From: Actinomucor elegans
Taxonomy: Eukaryota; Mucoromycota; Mucoromycetes; Mucorales; Mucoraceae
Assembly: GCA_026027325.1 (NCBI GenBank)
Contig: JAMSLZ010000006.1
Coordinates: 744,001-808,000 of the forward strand
DNA length: 64,000 bases
Direction: 5' to 3'
A program made the position numbers and the translations under genes. Shown here in pieces: positions 23,262-34,571 of this stretch (within the stretch, counting starts at the first letter, position 1; every line of letters begins with the position of its first letter). Below the pieces are notes generated by a model that searched no databases, was not told the origin of the DNA, and saw only the letters and a list, made by a program, of their open reading frames with translations.

Positions 23262-24126
23262 CTAATCCAAGTCTCTCAAAACTTCTTCTCGCTCTTTATA
23301 TAATGCTTCAGCCCAAGCTTTCACAGTGGGATGTTGAAATTTACCCTTGGTTGAATCAAAGAAACCTTGAAGTTTCTTTCTATCAGCTAAATATGTTGAT
23401 ATATTAGTCTACAATAAGCATTCTATGTGTTGAATTTCCTTACATTTTTCATATTCCAATGCTTGTACAATCATCTCAAACTTGTCCAAATCCTTTACAA
23501 ACAGAGCTTCAGGTGTCTTTGCATCTTCGTATTCATGCCATAACTCAATGATCTCGTTGGCAGTATCTGTATTTCCCAAAGATTCCTTGAATCCATCCAT
23601 AGCGTTCTGCCGAAATAATAATAATAATAATAATTTTTATCAGAAAAGCCGTTTTATCACATCTCGGTTTAATTTTACCTTTTCCATAATAAATTTGTCT
23701 TCTTTACTCACACCTGCATGAGGCGTAATATCACCCTATACAATACCTGATGTCAGCTTAATTCTATTATTCCACATATAAAAGACATACCACGACAGCT
23801 TCGGCAAGATCATGCACAATGGCCATTTTAATACATCTAACGATCGCTGGTTAATGCAATGTAAAACATTAGTTGTCGTTTTATTACCATTACCTTTCTC
23901 TATTAATAGAAGGATCGTTCACCAACATGGCCATAATACCCATGCGATGCATATGATCGGAAATTGATTCTGCTTGCTTGATACCATTGTCTAACCAACC
24001 TGTTCTTTTGGTTCTCTAATTTTGAATTAGCTTATGGACATTGGTTATGCAAGTAGTAGTTTATACCTTCAAATTTTCAATAACATGTAAGAAACGAATA
24101 ACACTAGCAGGGTTTGATTGTGCCAT
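23262..24126 (-). CDS. HD-domain phosphohydrolase, HDDC2/5'-deoxynucleotidase type
   Basis: Metal-dependent phosphohydrolase resembling human HDDC2, yeast YBR242W/YGL101W and bacterial YfbR, which dephosphorylate deoxynucleoside 5'-monophosphates. Six exons: 24126-24067, 24015-23894, 23836-23791, 23735-23679, 23606-23444 and 23386-23262, totalling 190 residues, normal for the family. The metal-site motifs are visible: first His in SISDHMHRMG, HD pair in KMAIVHDLAEAVVGDI, and the distal acidic helix FVKDLDKFEMIVQALEYE. Start chosen at the only upstream ATG, giving AQSNPASVIRFLHVIENLK. Five short introns make this the most finely split small gene here. Convergent with EFB1. Confidence 0.9.
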
Positions 24127-27100
24127 TGTAACGCGGTAAAAAAAAAAGTAAAGTAAAAAAAAAGAAAAACTTTTTGACAGTAAGTGTATATATTCTCTTA
24201 AACCACGCGGCTATTGAAAATAAAGCTTCTTTAGCTAGCTACTCTTTACATGCATATTGCTGTAATAAAGCGTTTCAGATAAATAAAAAATAAAAACGAG
24301 CATATTCTTTTATTTGTAAGAAACTTGCGTTGATCTTGATAGAATACCTATTGTATACTTGAGCTTTTTTTTAAAAAAAAAATCATCGATACGGGTAGTA
24401 TTTTGATTTAATCAAACAAGCTTCTTTATACAAAAAGAAAGAGTGCTAATATATAACTTGCAGCATTAAAAAATGGAATTAAATTACTATAGATCATGCC
24501 TCTAAAAATCATTCGTATTCTCAAAGAGAGATGCAATGATATTTAAATGGCAAAGGTATATTATTACTTGCAACAGCAATGCTCGTTATCCAGAACTTTA
24601 CTGGATGACGGTAATTGAATTAAGAATCTACTACTGTACTACTGCTGCTGTCAATGCAAGTTTCATGTTAAACTTTGATCTCCTTTTTTTTTTACCAAAC
24701 TTATTACCGATACTTAAGCCTATTGACAACGTTTGCGTATGATTATCTTACACGTGTAATGCTGCATGGATCATTTGGTATCCCTTATGGCGCAAAAATC
24801 ATTTGATAGCATCTTCAATTATATAAGCCGTTATCGATTAAAAAACGATGTTCAAGGGAGTGAGGGAAATACAACAACTATAATTCAGCAAGAAAATATT
24901 TTTTCATACCTTCTTATGTTCTACACTCAAGTAAAGTAAATTAAATTTTTAGCTATACCCCTTTATTCACGCTGTAGAGGAAGAATAAAAATGTACAAAA
25001 TTTGGCCCAAGGGAATACACTTGAATCAGCCTTTTTTTTTTTTTTGGAAATCTGATCATTATTTAACATTTCTCCATTTCTCGAGCGATTTAAATTTAAT
25101 ATTGCATTTGCAGTGTAATGCATGTTTAAAATAAAAGATTGTATGTCTACTAGAACTATCAATAGCCTAATGAGTTAAGAGCATATTATTACAATTTAGC
25201 GATTGGATGGTAGAGCATGCATTTCATATGATCTATCGATTTCTGAGTTGATCCTAGTCTAATGTCGGATCTGTTTAGTACTTTGCGCATAAAATGATTT
25301 GACGTATATGTCAACATATCTGTTTAATCAAAAAACAATTATAATGATTCATTTTTCAGTAACAAATTATAAATATGCTTCTTTTCATATCAAGCCTTCA
25401 TCGATCTAATGATTAGTTGAATTCTCAACCAATCTCAGCTTGATGTCGCATCTGATGAGTAAACTGCCTCCAAGACAAATTGTAGTATTTATTAGACATA
25501 GTTTTATGGAAGAGTATGTTTTATTAGATTAATAAAAAAAATTATTAAAAAAAGACATTGATGAGTATGTGGCGTTAATTAGTCGCACTTATACCACCTA
25601 GACTAGATCAGAAGGAAAGTAAAGTCTAAAAATCCTTTGAGGTCAAGGGAAAAAAGGCAGAGGAAGGACTGGAGTCATCAGAATACTGGCAGTTTAGCTG
25701 TGTGGATTTTGGGGGAAGAATTGATCTAAAAGATATGAACCTAAGGAAAGTGAGGTAGGAAGAGCAAGATCATTGTGAAAAAGATGATCAGGTTCATAGA
25801 GAATAATGCATATGGTGGGCCAGCGAAGAAACAAAAGAGAGATAAAGTCAAAGTTTCGAGGTTTTTTAACTGGTAATTGGTTTAGTAGACATGACAATGA
25901 GCCTGCTATCGCTTCTGGCCTAAAGGCTTTTTTTTATCGGATCACTAGCTGTAATTCTGTGAGGTGAATACACAAGTGTCATTTTATTTCTCGCTTCAAT
26001 CTCCGAATAGGAAGTATATTGGGCTTTAAAATCTACTTATATCAATGTATACTCACAAGTGCTAGTGTTTTCAAAGAGTGTGTCACATTCTATATTATAT
26101 CCGAAAAAAGCATATTTATCTTAGTTCGTTGTTGGCTCAGGTACGATTTTGTGACTTAAGTAGTATATTGGACGCACGTTATCAAACCTCATGTGGCCTA
26201 CCAATGAAATGGGTACCTTCTCCGAACACTTTTAGAGTAGTACAACGCTTCTTTATTCTATGTGTTGGCTATCTACACGGATATTGTAATAGATAGATTT
26301 CTTTCTTGTAGAATGATCTATATGAACACTTTTCATTTAGTGCTATATATACATATATATAAATATACAAGTATATAAATATGTATATATATAATAATAA
26401 TAATAAAGATAAGTGCTATATATAATTAACATAGAAGAATTCATCAATCTTGTTGTGTAGCCTTGTATTGAGACGCTTTCTGAAGTCTTGCACATTGTTA
26501 GTGTAACATTTTTAGTATGAAAAAGGAAACATCTTCAAGAAACAACAGGCCATAATCTTGATTATGGTTTTGATATAAAAGCTGAACAATTCTTTGTTGT
26601 TAAAATAGTGCTTTCATATCCACTTGTAGATTCTATCCATTTGAAGTGCATTTCATCACGAAAATATACGCAAAAAAAAAGGTATGGAAGCCATAAAATG
26701 AATAAGAATGCTACACAAGGTCTATATCTAGTTCCAGATATACCAGATTCATTAGTGTGTGTGTGTGTGTGTGTATGCTATTCATAATGAAGTAGATGGA
26801 TTAAACAGCTGCAAAAAATATATATATATACACACAGTTCAAGCATGTTCTCCGTTTGCTGTGCAAGGGCAACCTCTCTTCTCTGTTTCTCTCACTCTCT
26901 CTTTTTTTTCGCAGTTTGCGCATCAAAAGTTAGGAGCAGAACAAGAAAACAGCAAGGGACATCATTATTAAAGGGCATGTCTATTGTAAAAATGCTTATA
27001 GTGATAGAGTCAAACAATGAAAACTCAGCTTAATTACTAGTCAAAAAAATGCACAACTTCCTGATATATACTTTTTGAAGCTGGATTCACGATATTCAAT

Positions 27101-27342
27101 TGAATTCAATTCAACCCAATTGAAAGATGAGATGTATGTGTGTCAGTTTAATGAATTACATATAATCATGCAAGAAGGAGTGTACAGTTCAACAGAGGGG
27201 AAACCATTAGTTTAGTGTTTGTGCAACTCTATATATATTTGAGGGACCTTGGATTATTTATTTTTTTCCTTCCTTTTCTTTCTTTCTTTCTTTATTTCTT
27301 TCTTGAAAAAAAAAAGCGATAACAAAGAGCAACTATTAAACG
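24127..27342. other. Long intergenic region, mostly empty
   Basis: A 3.2-kb gap. It holds three forward units of the dispersed repeat (25080-25510), a purine-rich plus strand at 25600-25900 whose complement is open for 67 codons (probably composition), AT-rich microsatellites at 26340-26405 and a GT run at 26756-26774. The end is a T/C-rich leader of the RasGAP gene. I see no convincing gene. Confidence 0.45.
25080..25510 (+). repeat. Three tandem units of the ~170-bp dispersed repeat
   Basis: Cores at about 25101-25115 (ATTGCATTTGCAGTG), 25259-25275 (CTAATGTCGGATCTG) and 25441-25459 (TGATGTCGCATCTGATGAG), spaced about 160 and 180 bp. The first is followed by GTATGTCTACTAGAACTATC, a good copy of the downstream block. 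Confidence 0.65.
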
Positions 27343-30136
27343 ATGGCTGATCGTAAGAATGGCATGGTTCAAGCTTACGGTTACCCTAGTAACCCGGGCG
27401 CTAGTCAGATAGTGTCTCGAGCTGTTGCTGCAGCTGCTGCCAATAGTCATCACTCTAGTCGAGGCAAGTCGGGCAGAAACTCGAAAAGATACTCTGTGTC
27501 TGCTTTGTATTCTATGGCGGCTGAGCAAGATAACGAGGTGGAAGATGAATTAGCACAAGGTAACAACAAACAATGATTCTGAAAATAGATTACTCATGTT
27601 CTATTTGACAGCGCAAAGAAGTCTACGTGATTTGAAATCAAAGATCTCTGGTCAATCGAAAAAGAACTTTGTGTTGGAAAGAGATGTTCGTTATCTAGAT
27701 TCCCGCATTGCTCTCTTGATTCAGAATCGTATTGCTTTGGACGAGGTAAAAGCCAGCAAAAAGATGCATATAATAACAATAAAAATAAAAATACTGATGA
27801 TATCCATAGCAAAACGAAATGGCTTCACATCTAGAAGAACATGGCGTTGGTGAAAGCGACTCTTTTCCTGATGATCGTAAAATGCAGTTATACGGCAATT
27901 TTTTCTTTATTCTACAAAGTGAACCAAGACACATTGCTACATTGTGTAGACTTGTTAGTTTATCTGAGATTGATACACTGCTGCAGACTGTCATGTTTAC
28001 ACTGTATGGAAATCAATACGAAAGCAGAGAAGAGCATTTGTTATTAACCATGTTTCAAGTAAGTGCTTGTCATATGATACAACACATATTGACGCGTCAT
28101 AGAATGTTTTGGCAGCTCAATTCGAGACATCCACTGAATTCGGTTCATTATTGCGTGCGAATACACCCGTGTCTCGAATGATGACTACGTATACCAGAAG
28201 AGGTCCTGGTCAATCCTATCTAAAATCAATTCTGTCTGAAAAAATCAAGGAATTGGTTGATAATCAAGATTTGAATCTAGAGATTAACCCGCTCAAAGTA
28301 TATGAGCAGATGGTGGCACAAATGGAAAGCGAAAAAGGCTATTTGCCACCCGATTTCCCCAAAAGTGTAACTCCAGAAGTGGCTGCTAGTCATGATTCTG
28401 TACAAAGCCTGATTCAACCCCGTTTGGAAAAACTGATGGAAATTGCAGAGAGCTTTTTGACTACGATTATCTCCTCTACTGCATCCGTTCCATATGGTAT
28501 CCGTTGGATCTGTAAACAGATTCGATCCCTAACTAAACGAAAGAATCCAGACGCATCTGAATACTCTGTTTGCTCCATGATTGGTGGTTTCTTTTTCTTG
28601 AGATTTATTAATCCTGCAATTGTCACACCTAGAGCCTACATGCTGCTGGAAACTGCACCGGGAAATGCACCCAGAAGAACTCTGACTTTGGTATGTACAG
28701 CAGAAAAAAAAAATAAGGAGTTTTCTATTGACACTAACCATCTCTCCATAGGTTGCAAAAATGCTCCAAAACTTGGCCAACAGACCTTCTTACTCCAAAG
28801 AAGCCTATATGCTTCCAACTAACCCATTTGTCGAAAAGAATAAGCAACGCATCAACAAGTTCCTCAACGAACTATGTGAAGTCAGTGATTTCTATGAAAC
28901 ATTAGAAATGGATCAATACATGGCACTGTCCAAAAAAGATATCGATATCAATATCACATTGAATGAAATGTACAGCACTCATACCCTTGTTCAACGTCAT
29001 CTGGATACCATTGCACCTAAAGAAAAAGATCATTTGCGTATTCTAGTGAATGATCTTGCACCTGTACCTATGCAAGTTTCTCGAAAAGAAAACAAGACTA
29101 TTGATTTACCTCTTTTCAGTCGATGGGAAATTCCTATCCAAGGTAGTCAAACCACTGCTATATGCCACTTACATGCAGTACTAACATCCATTTTTTTATT
29201 TATTTTTACAATAGACCTTACTACAGCACTCATGTCAGAAAACAACATTACACAAAACGATATCTTGTACATGGAAACAAAAGCTATTTATGTTCAACTG
29301 ATTCGTTCGTTGCCTCATCTGGCAAATGGACCTCTTGATCTTGACTATATTGCAGAAACTGCAGCTACCACCAAAGATGCACAGCTCGTACGTAAAGGAA
29401 TTAAAGTCAAGGATATGCTTAGAGAGTTGGAAGACGCTGGCGTCATTGATCATCGCGACCATTACAAACTTTTGGTTGAAGAAATCACTCAAGAGCTGGC
29501 TCATCTAGGTAACCTGAAAGAAAAAGTAATACAAGAATCCGAGTCTTTGGAAGGTGTCTATAAAACCATACTGGATCACAACAATTACCTGCGAAGTCAA
29601 TTGGAAAGCTACAAGGCTTATCTTCAAAACGTCAGAATTCAAAGTGGCGGTGAAAAGACCACCAAAAACTCGGTCGGTATTGGAGTAGAGGTCGAAGGCG
29701 GTAAGCCCAGAAAGGCGCCCAAGGGTCCACCCAAAGGTCCTTTCAAGTTTTCGCATAATCATTTGGAAAAAGATGGTGTTATTACTGAGAGCACTGTGCC
29801 TGAAAACAGGTAAGATTCACTGCGATAACACAGCTTATTACTTACGGAATGGATTAGACGACCCAATATTTTCTTTTCAATCACTTCACCACTGCCTGGC
29901 ACTTTTATTATTGCCATGCACTTTAAAGGACGCGACAAACCTATTCTTGAAATGGATTTGAAGCTAGATGATTTATTGGAAAAGGTAAGTTTGTTTTACA
30001 AAGGTATGCAAGCAATTAACCCTCCGTTGAATAGCAACAAGATAATGTGGAGTTACTGGACCTGGAATACGTTCGACTAAACGTGACAAAGACGCTTGCA
30101 CTCCTAAACAAAACTTTTGTGACCAGACATAAGTAA
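27343..30136 (+). CDS. Ras GTPase-activating protein, Gap1/Sar1 (IQGAP-related) type
   Basis: Accelerates GTP hydrolysis by Ras; the closest known relatives are fission yeast Gap1/Sar1 and Dictyostelium IQGAP-like GAPs. Eight exons: 27343-27559, 27612-27745, 27810-28058, 28103-28690, 28752-29142, 29215-29809, 29858-29984 and 30035-30136, giving 800 residues. After a disordered Ala/Ser head and a helical segment comes the RasGAP domain: arginine-finger region [20 protein letters not shown], and the [12 protein letters not shown] motif. The RasGAP C-terminal domain follows ([20 protein letters not shown] through [20 protein letters not shown]), then a Lys/Pro/Gly linker and a final beta-rich stretch ending TFVTRHK. 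Exon 4 begins at CATAG|AAT, not at the nearer CAG, because only that keeps frame. No IQ motifs or calponin domain are present. Confidence 0.92.
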
Positions 30137-30806
30137 AGAAATCGTTTCTTTTATACTATTTACAAATATCTCTTTATATATACATCTTATTCATTATAAT
30201 TCCTTATTTCTCTTTTTCTATTACTTGTTTTATACAGCTTTCCACTATTCATAGCTTATTACCTTTGTTAGCCACGTTTACCTTAATCTTTCCAACAAAA
30301 TAATCAACGATATATCATAAAAACCTTTCGCAAACACCGTATCTTTGGAGTTCTCTAGTAACTATACTCACATATCATCAACAAGAAATATGATTCATTC
30401 GAAAAATCTTTTTTTTTTTTTTATGGGAACAAACAAGACCAAGGTTGAGGCCTAGATGATGCAATCCATGTGATGGTTTTCTTCATGAACAGCACTTTAA
30501 TAGCTTGGATTAAATTCGTCTATATCCATGTTGAAAAATGCATACAAAAACATGTTTATTTTTTTAAAAAAAAAATAGTATGTCTTTATCCAGATATGCA
30601 CCAGAAACAGTAGATCCATCTCAATTGACTGGTAATCTACATGATAATATTGAGTAGCGGTATCAGTGTTCATTAAGCGTTAGCCAATCAAGTTGATGCT
30701 CTACGTTCCTACAACAATTTACAACAACTGATAATTGAAATGGCGCATAAAACACCAAAGGTTCAAATACGAGCGAATCTTCTCTTTCCGTTATACATCT
30801 ATTATT
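30137..30806. other. Intergenic/leader region with a possible spliced upstream frame
   Basis: An ATG at 30580 opens MSLSRYAPETVDPSQLT. A GTAATC donor at 30632 and CGTTAG acceptor at 30683 would extend it by ANQVDALRSYNNLQQLIIEM and on through the GMF start region in a different frame. It could be an upstream ORF, an alternative N-terminus for GMF or chance. Confidence 0.3.
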
Positions 30807-31551
30807 ATGGTAAAGTACAATGCTATTCATTAAAATCAGCAGCAAAATTAAAGCATAATGAATAGAGTGCTACCTCGACTTGCGAAATTGATGCCGATTT
30901 GGTTCAAAAGATTAAGGACTTTCGTTTTGCCAAGTATTCAAGTGGCAATGCAGCGTTCGTTTGTAAGCTTGACAATCTATTAACCTTTAATGGAACTAAT
31001 GACGCGTAAAATTAGTGCAAATTGATCGCAAGAATTTAAAAATCGTCGAGGATGAGGTTTATGATGATATTTCTTTGGAAGATTTAGTTGAAGGTTGGAA
31101 TTAGAGTAAGAATCAGACATATCCCGGGCTAATCTCTACTATATTGACAGAGTTGCCCGAGAATACACCACGATTCATTATTTTAAGCTATGAGGTAAAC
31201 CAATGTTAAGCGATATTACTAGTAGCTCCTTACTGAACTATCTCATGCAGTTGAAGCACAGCGATGGTAGAACCAATTTCCCTTTGTTATTCATTTATTG
31301 GTCACCCTCAACAGCCAAGGCTGAAGTACACATGCTTGTAAGTACTGAGATAACGCATTGTATTATTCATTACTCATATAGAATTTTAATATAGTACGCC
31401 TCTGCCAAGGTATATCTGCAAGAAACTATTAATGTCAATAGAGTAAGTGCTCTTTATATATAATATGGATGCTTTATTAAACTTGTCATAGGGTTTCGAT
31501 ATTCGCGATGCCGAGACTTTAACAGACGAATACCTCAAGAAACATCTTTAA
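30807..31551 (+). CDS. GMF1: Glia maturation factor homologue (ADF-H domain)
   Basis: GMF binds Arp2/3 complex, debranches actin filaments and inhibits new branching; yeast counterpart Aim7. Seven exons: 30807-30809, 30866-30962, 31016-31093, 31151-31194, 31251-31337, 31395-31442 and 31492-31551, giving 138 residues, the usual GMF length. Exon 1 is the start codon alone, with donor GTAAAG immediately after ATG; the next exon is preceded in frame by TAG, so splicing is required. Family motifs: STCEIDADLVQKIKDFRFAK, VYDDISLEDLVEELPENTPR, FIILSYELKHSDGRTNFPLL, FIYWSPSTAKAEVHMLYASA, and DIRDAETLTDEYLKKHL. It stands 670 bp after the RasGAP on the same strand and is convergent with Sad1, 88 bp away. 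The intron 3 donor is a weak GTTGGA. Confidence 0.93.
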
Positions 31552-31639
31552 ATATAATGTATTATTCTTTTGTCGATGTATGCTTCTTTCTTTCCCAAAT
31601 CTATAACAATACAATGAGTTATGTGTTGGAATCATGGTA

Positions 31640-33333
31640 TTAGAACTGTACCTGGATGTAGCTTTCAGACATAAAGATCATTTGAGGCATAATCTCTTCA
31701 ACAATCAAATCTTGAATTTGATACCATTGTCCTGTACCGCGATGACGAACATGCACTTTATAAGTACCTTTTCCTGCGTCAGGTTTACCTTCATGGCAAA
31801 TGTTTGCTAGTAAATCATAATGATCGCCAACCTTTTCAGCATTAGGATCACTGGTAACTATACAGACGTGTTAATAATACGTACAATAAACTACCACAAC
31901 CATATACTTTACAGTTTGACATGTCTACATTCTTGATTGGAAAGTTCACAATAGTTGGGTTCTTTTCATGTGTCCAACTGTTCTTGTGGAATCGTTTGAT
32001 ATGAAAAATCAAAAAGTTGGGAAGTCGTGTAATACTGTATCTTCTCATTTGATTAGCCACTTCCTGAACCTTTTTACCGTCAAATTTAGCGAGAACAGTT
32101 GATAAAGGCACTTGAGGAACAATATCCTTATCCTTTTCATCTTGATATAATGGTGCAGGTGGTAAATCCAGCGCCAAAAACAAAAAGGGCGTTACGGTGG
32201 TCTTGATAGCTTTTGCATCATCAAACATCAATAGAGCCTCTTTCGCTGTGGGGTCCCTCCCTACTCCAAAATCTTGTGATTCTACTCGAACTTCGCCTTG
32301 AAGCTGCTTATATATTATACCTACAGGATAATATCAATATCCATCCATGCATACTTGAACGAATCCAACTTACTGCTGTTTCTCTTTCGAGTACCACCTA
32401 AATCTTTATGAAGTGTGTTTAAAAACCACGAAAGAAAGTCGATAGCATTGCTTTGCTCGGTCAGCTTGAACTTTTTTTGACTGGCGTTGGAAATCTCTTG
32501 CAAAAGTTCGTGAGGACTCACTTGACCCTTGAAAGCTTTGGGATTCCACATTTTTCTAATCAATGCACTAAATCGACAAACTACATATTCAAGATGCGTT
32601 AGTATTTCTTCTAAAAAAAAAAGATCTGTCCAAAATGTTATCTACCTAGTTGAGACGAGCCTTTCTTCTCAAAATCTTCGAGAATAAAATAATCTCGAAT
32701 AGCAGGAATATGTGCTAGTGCTTGGATAACTACGTTGACATAATCGTTTGCTTTGACGTTGTTTAAGCCGATGAATCCAGGTAAATATTTTTTATTGTTT
32801 AAATCGTAGGACATCTTCAAGCTTTTATCGAGTTCGTGTACTTGAGCTTTGGTTAAAATGGGGTTCAAGACATACTGCATAAAGCGTGTTAATTATGAAT
32901 TTGCTATACTACAACTCAAAACATACCTTGATGTCGTTTAAAGAAGCGTTATCGACTTCGTAGCCATCGGGGAGAACATAAACCTAGACAAAGAATAAAG
33001 TGAGCTATACAATATCAAATCGCTTCAACACATTAGATTTCTTACCTTTAAAGTTTGTAAATTAATAAAGACGTGATGATCTTTATCCATACTGTGAAAG
33101 TAAGCATGAGACGATTTGCCACGACCTTGATAATATTTGCCACATGTTAAACATGCATAAACATTAATTTGTGAAAGAGAAACAGAACAAACTTTTTCGA
33201 AATCAAAATCAAGCATGTGTCTATCAATGGTATCCAAGTAAAGATCACCGGAATCTTTAGTAGTGTTGTTTACTTCGGGCTGCAAAGCAGGTGGTGAGCT
33301 TAAACGAACTCTTTTAGCACTAGGTTCCTCCAT
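31640..33333 (-). CDS. SAD1: U4/U6.U5 tri-snRNP factor Sad1/USP39
   Basis: Spliceosome assembly factor needed for tri-snRNP stability; it has a ubiquitin-protease fold but no activity. Six exons: 33333-33046, 32983-32927, 32874-32646, 32580-32374, 32320-31913 and 31857-31640, in frame for 468 residues (yeast Sad1 448). The N-terminal zinc-finger UBP domain shows CSVSLSQINVYACLTCGKYY and SSHAYFHSMDKDHHVFINL. The USP domain starts GFIGLNNVKANDYVNVVIQA: the position of the catalytic Cys in active USPs (GLxNxxxxCY/F) is not Cys but Asp, as expected for USP39. Later motifs are NFLIFHIKRFHKNSW, and YDLLANICHEGKP before HVRHRGTGQWYQIQDL. Convergent with GMF. Confidence 0.95.
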
Positions 33334-34571
33334 TTGCCCTTTTAAAAATGTCGTATCGAAAGAACGGTTTAGTAAAAGGATACCAAACCCTACAGCGCGT
33401 TAATAATTTTTCTAGATAAAATTGATTGGATTTCGGTAATTAAATAGCTCACTTTTTTACCAGCTTCATGATTGGTTGTTGACAATTTACAAAACGAAAA
33501 AAAAAATTGATGCTGTTTTTAATGGTAATCAATTATTGATACACAAAAAATGTATTATCAAGGTTTGTGTTAAACTTAAAGAAGCACTTAATAGTATAGA
33601 CAGATTTTGTGGTTTTCTTTAATTGATGGAATTTCCTTTGACGAAAACGATTTTTCAAATCCGTTAGGAATACGTTCTAAGCATGGATACTGAATGTCAA
33701 ATAAAATATATATAAAATATATTTGCACGCCCTCAAGTATGATGTGTTAATACTTACTATCAGTTATGTTCCGAAAATACTATATTCAGACTCCACAAAA
33801 AAAAATGGGATTTGCAAATTAGGATTTAATGTATAATTCTAACTTGCGATTTTTTCAAAAATTAGCCTTTTCACCAATCTCTTCACACTTGAATTGATAT
33901 CCAGTTTATTATTGCATCTGTTGAATAACGCATGTTTAAAAAGGATTACTGCGTCTATCATATTTGTTATTTGACTAAAGTGTTGTGAGTATATCATATG
34001 TTGGTGGTTGCATTCAAAGTAAAATAAAAGATTCAAAAAAGATCTATAGATCTCATCAGAGATCGTAGTTTAATGTCGCATTTAGTGACTATAATCAACT
34101 CAGAGTGATTTAGCGAATATGCCAAAGCCGTTGTTCAACTAAATGCAATTAATATGTTTTGTTTATCAATAGTGAATTATAATTACATACAACTCTTTAA
34201 CAATAATAGCCAGTCATCTATAGATTTCTTGACTGAGCTCGGTTTAATGTCACAATTCTATGAATGGTTTATAAACATAATATATTATTACGTCTGCTAG
34301 ATTACCTATTCGACTACAATATTTAGAATATATTAGTTTGGTGAATGGTTAAGCACTGTAAAGGGCTTTGATCAATATAGAAATGAAAGGCATACCTGAC
34401 GTTATTAACGCGATTCACGGTGTTTAAATTGAATGTACCGCTTTTCTTTTTTTTTTTTCGGCCTTGAAAGACCAGAAGCGCAGTGGGCTCTCTTTTCTTT
34501 CCTCTTATTTCTCTATCTTCGCAGAGTTTATAACAGCGTTGTCGCCTCTCCTTTAAGCAAAAGAGAAAGCA
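33334..34571. other. Divergent intergenic region with repeat array
   Basis: Promoter space between Sad1 (-) and the forkhead gene (+). Its middle third is a three-unit array of the dispersed repeat. The last 120 bases are T/C-rich, consistent with a leader for the forkhead gene. Confidence 0.45.
33885..34320 (+). repeat. Three tandem units of the ~170-bp dispersed repeat
   Basis: Cores near 33912-33927 (ATTGCATCTGTTGAA), 34071-34088 (TAATGTCGCATTTAGTGAC) and 34247-34262 (TAATGTCACAATTCTATG), about 161 and 176 bp apart. AGATCTATAGATCTC precedes the second core and ATCTATAGATTTC the third. Confidence 0.7.

Noticed and set aside
25694..25897. 67-codon minus-strand frame in a purine-rich block
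   Set aside because: The strand asymmetry alone keeps the frame open; no recognisable motif or splice link.
26340..26405. AT-rich stretch as a replication origin
   Set aside because: Simple TA/TAA microsatellite; no motif supports an origin and similar stretches occur throughout.
33839..34036. 65-codon frame resembling one at 24953-25162 on the minus strand
   Set aside because: Both frames run antisense through units of the dispersed repeat. Their likeness comes from the repeat, and most units carry no such frame.
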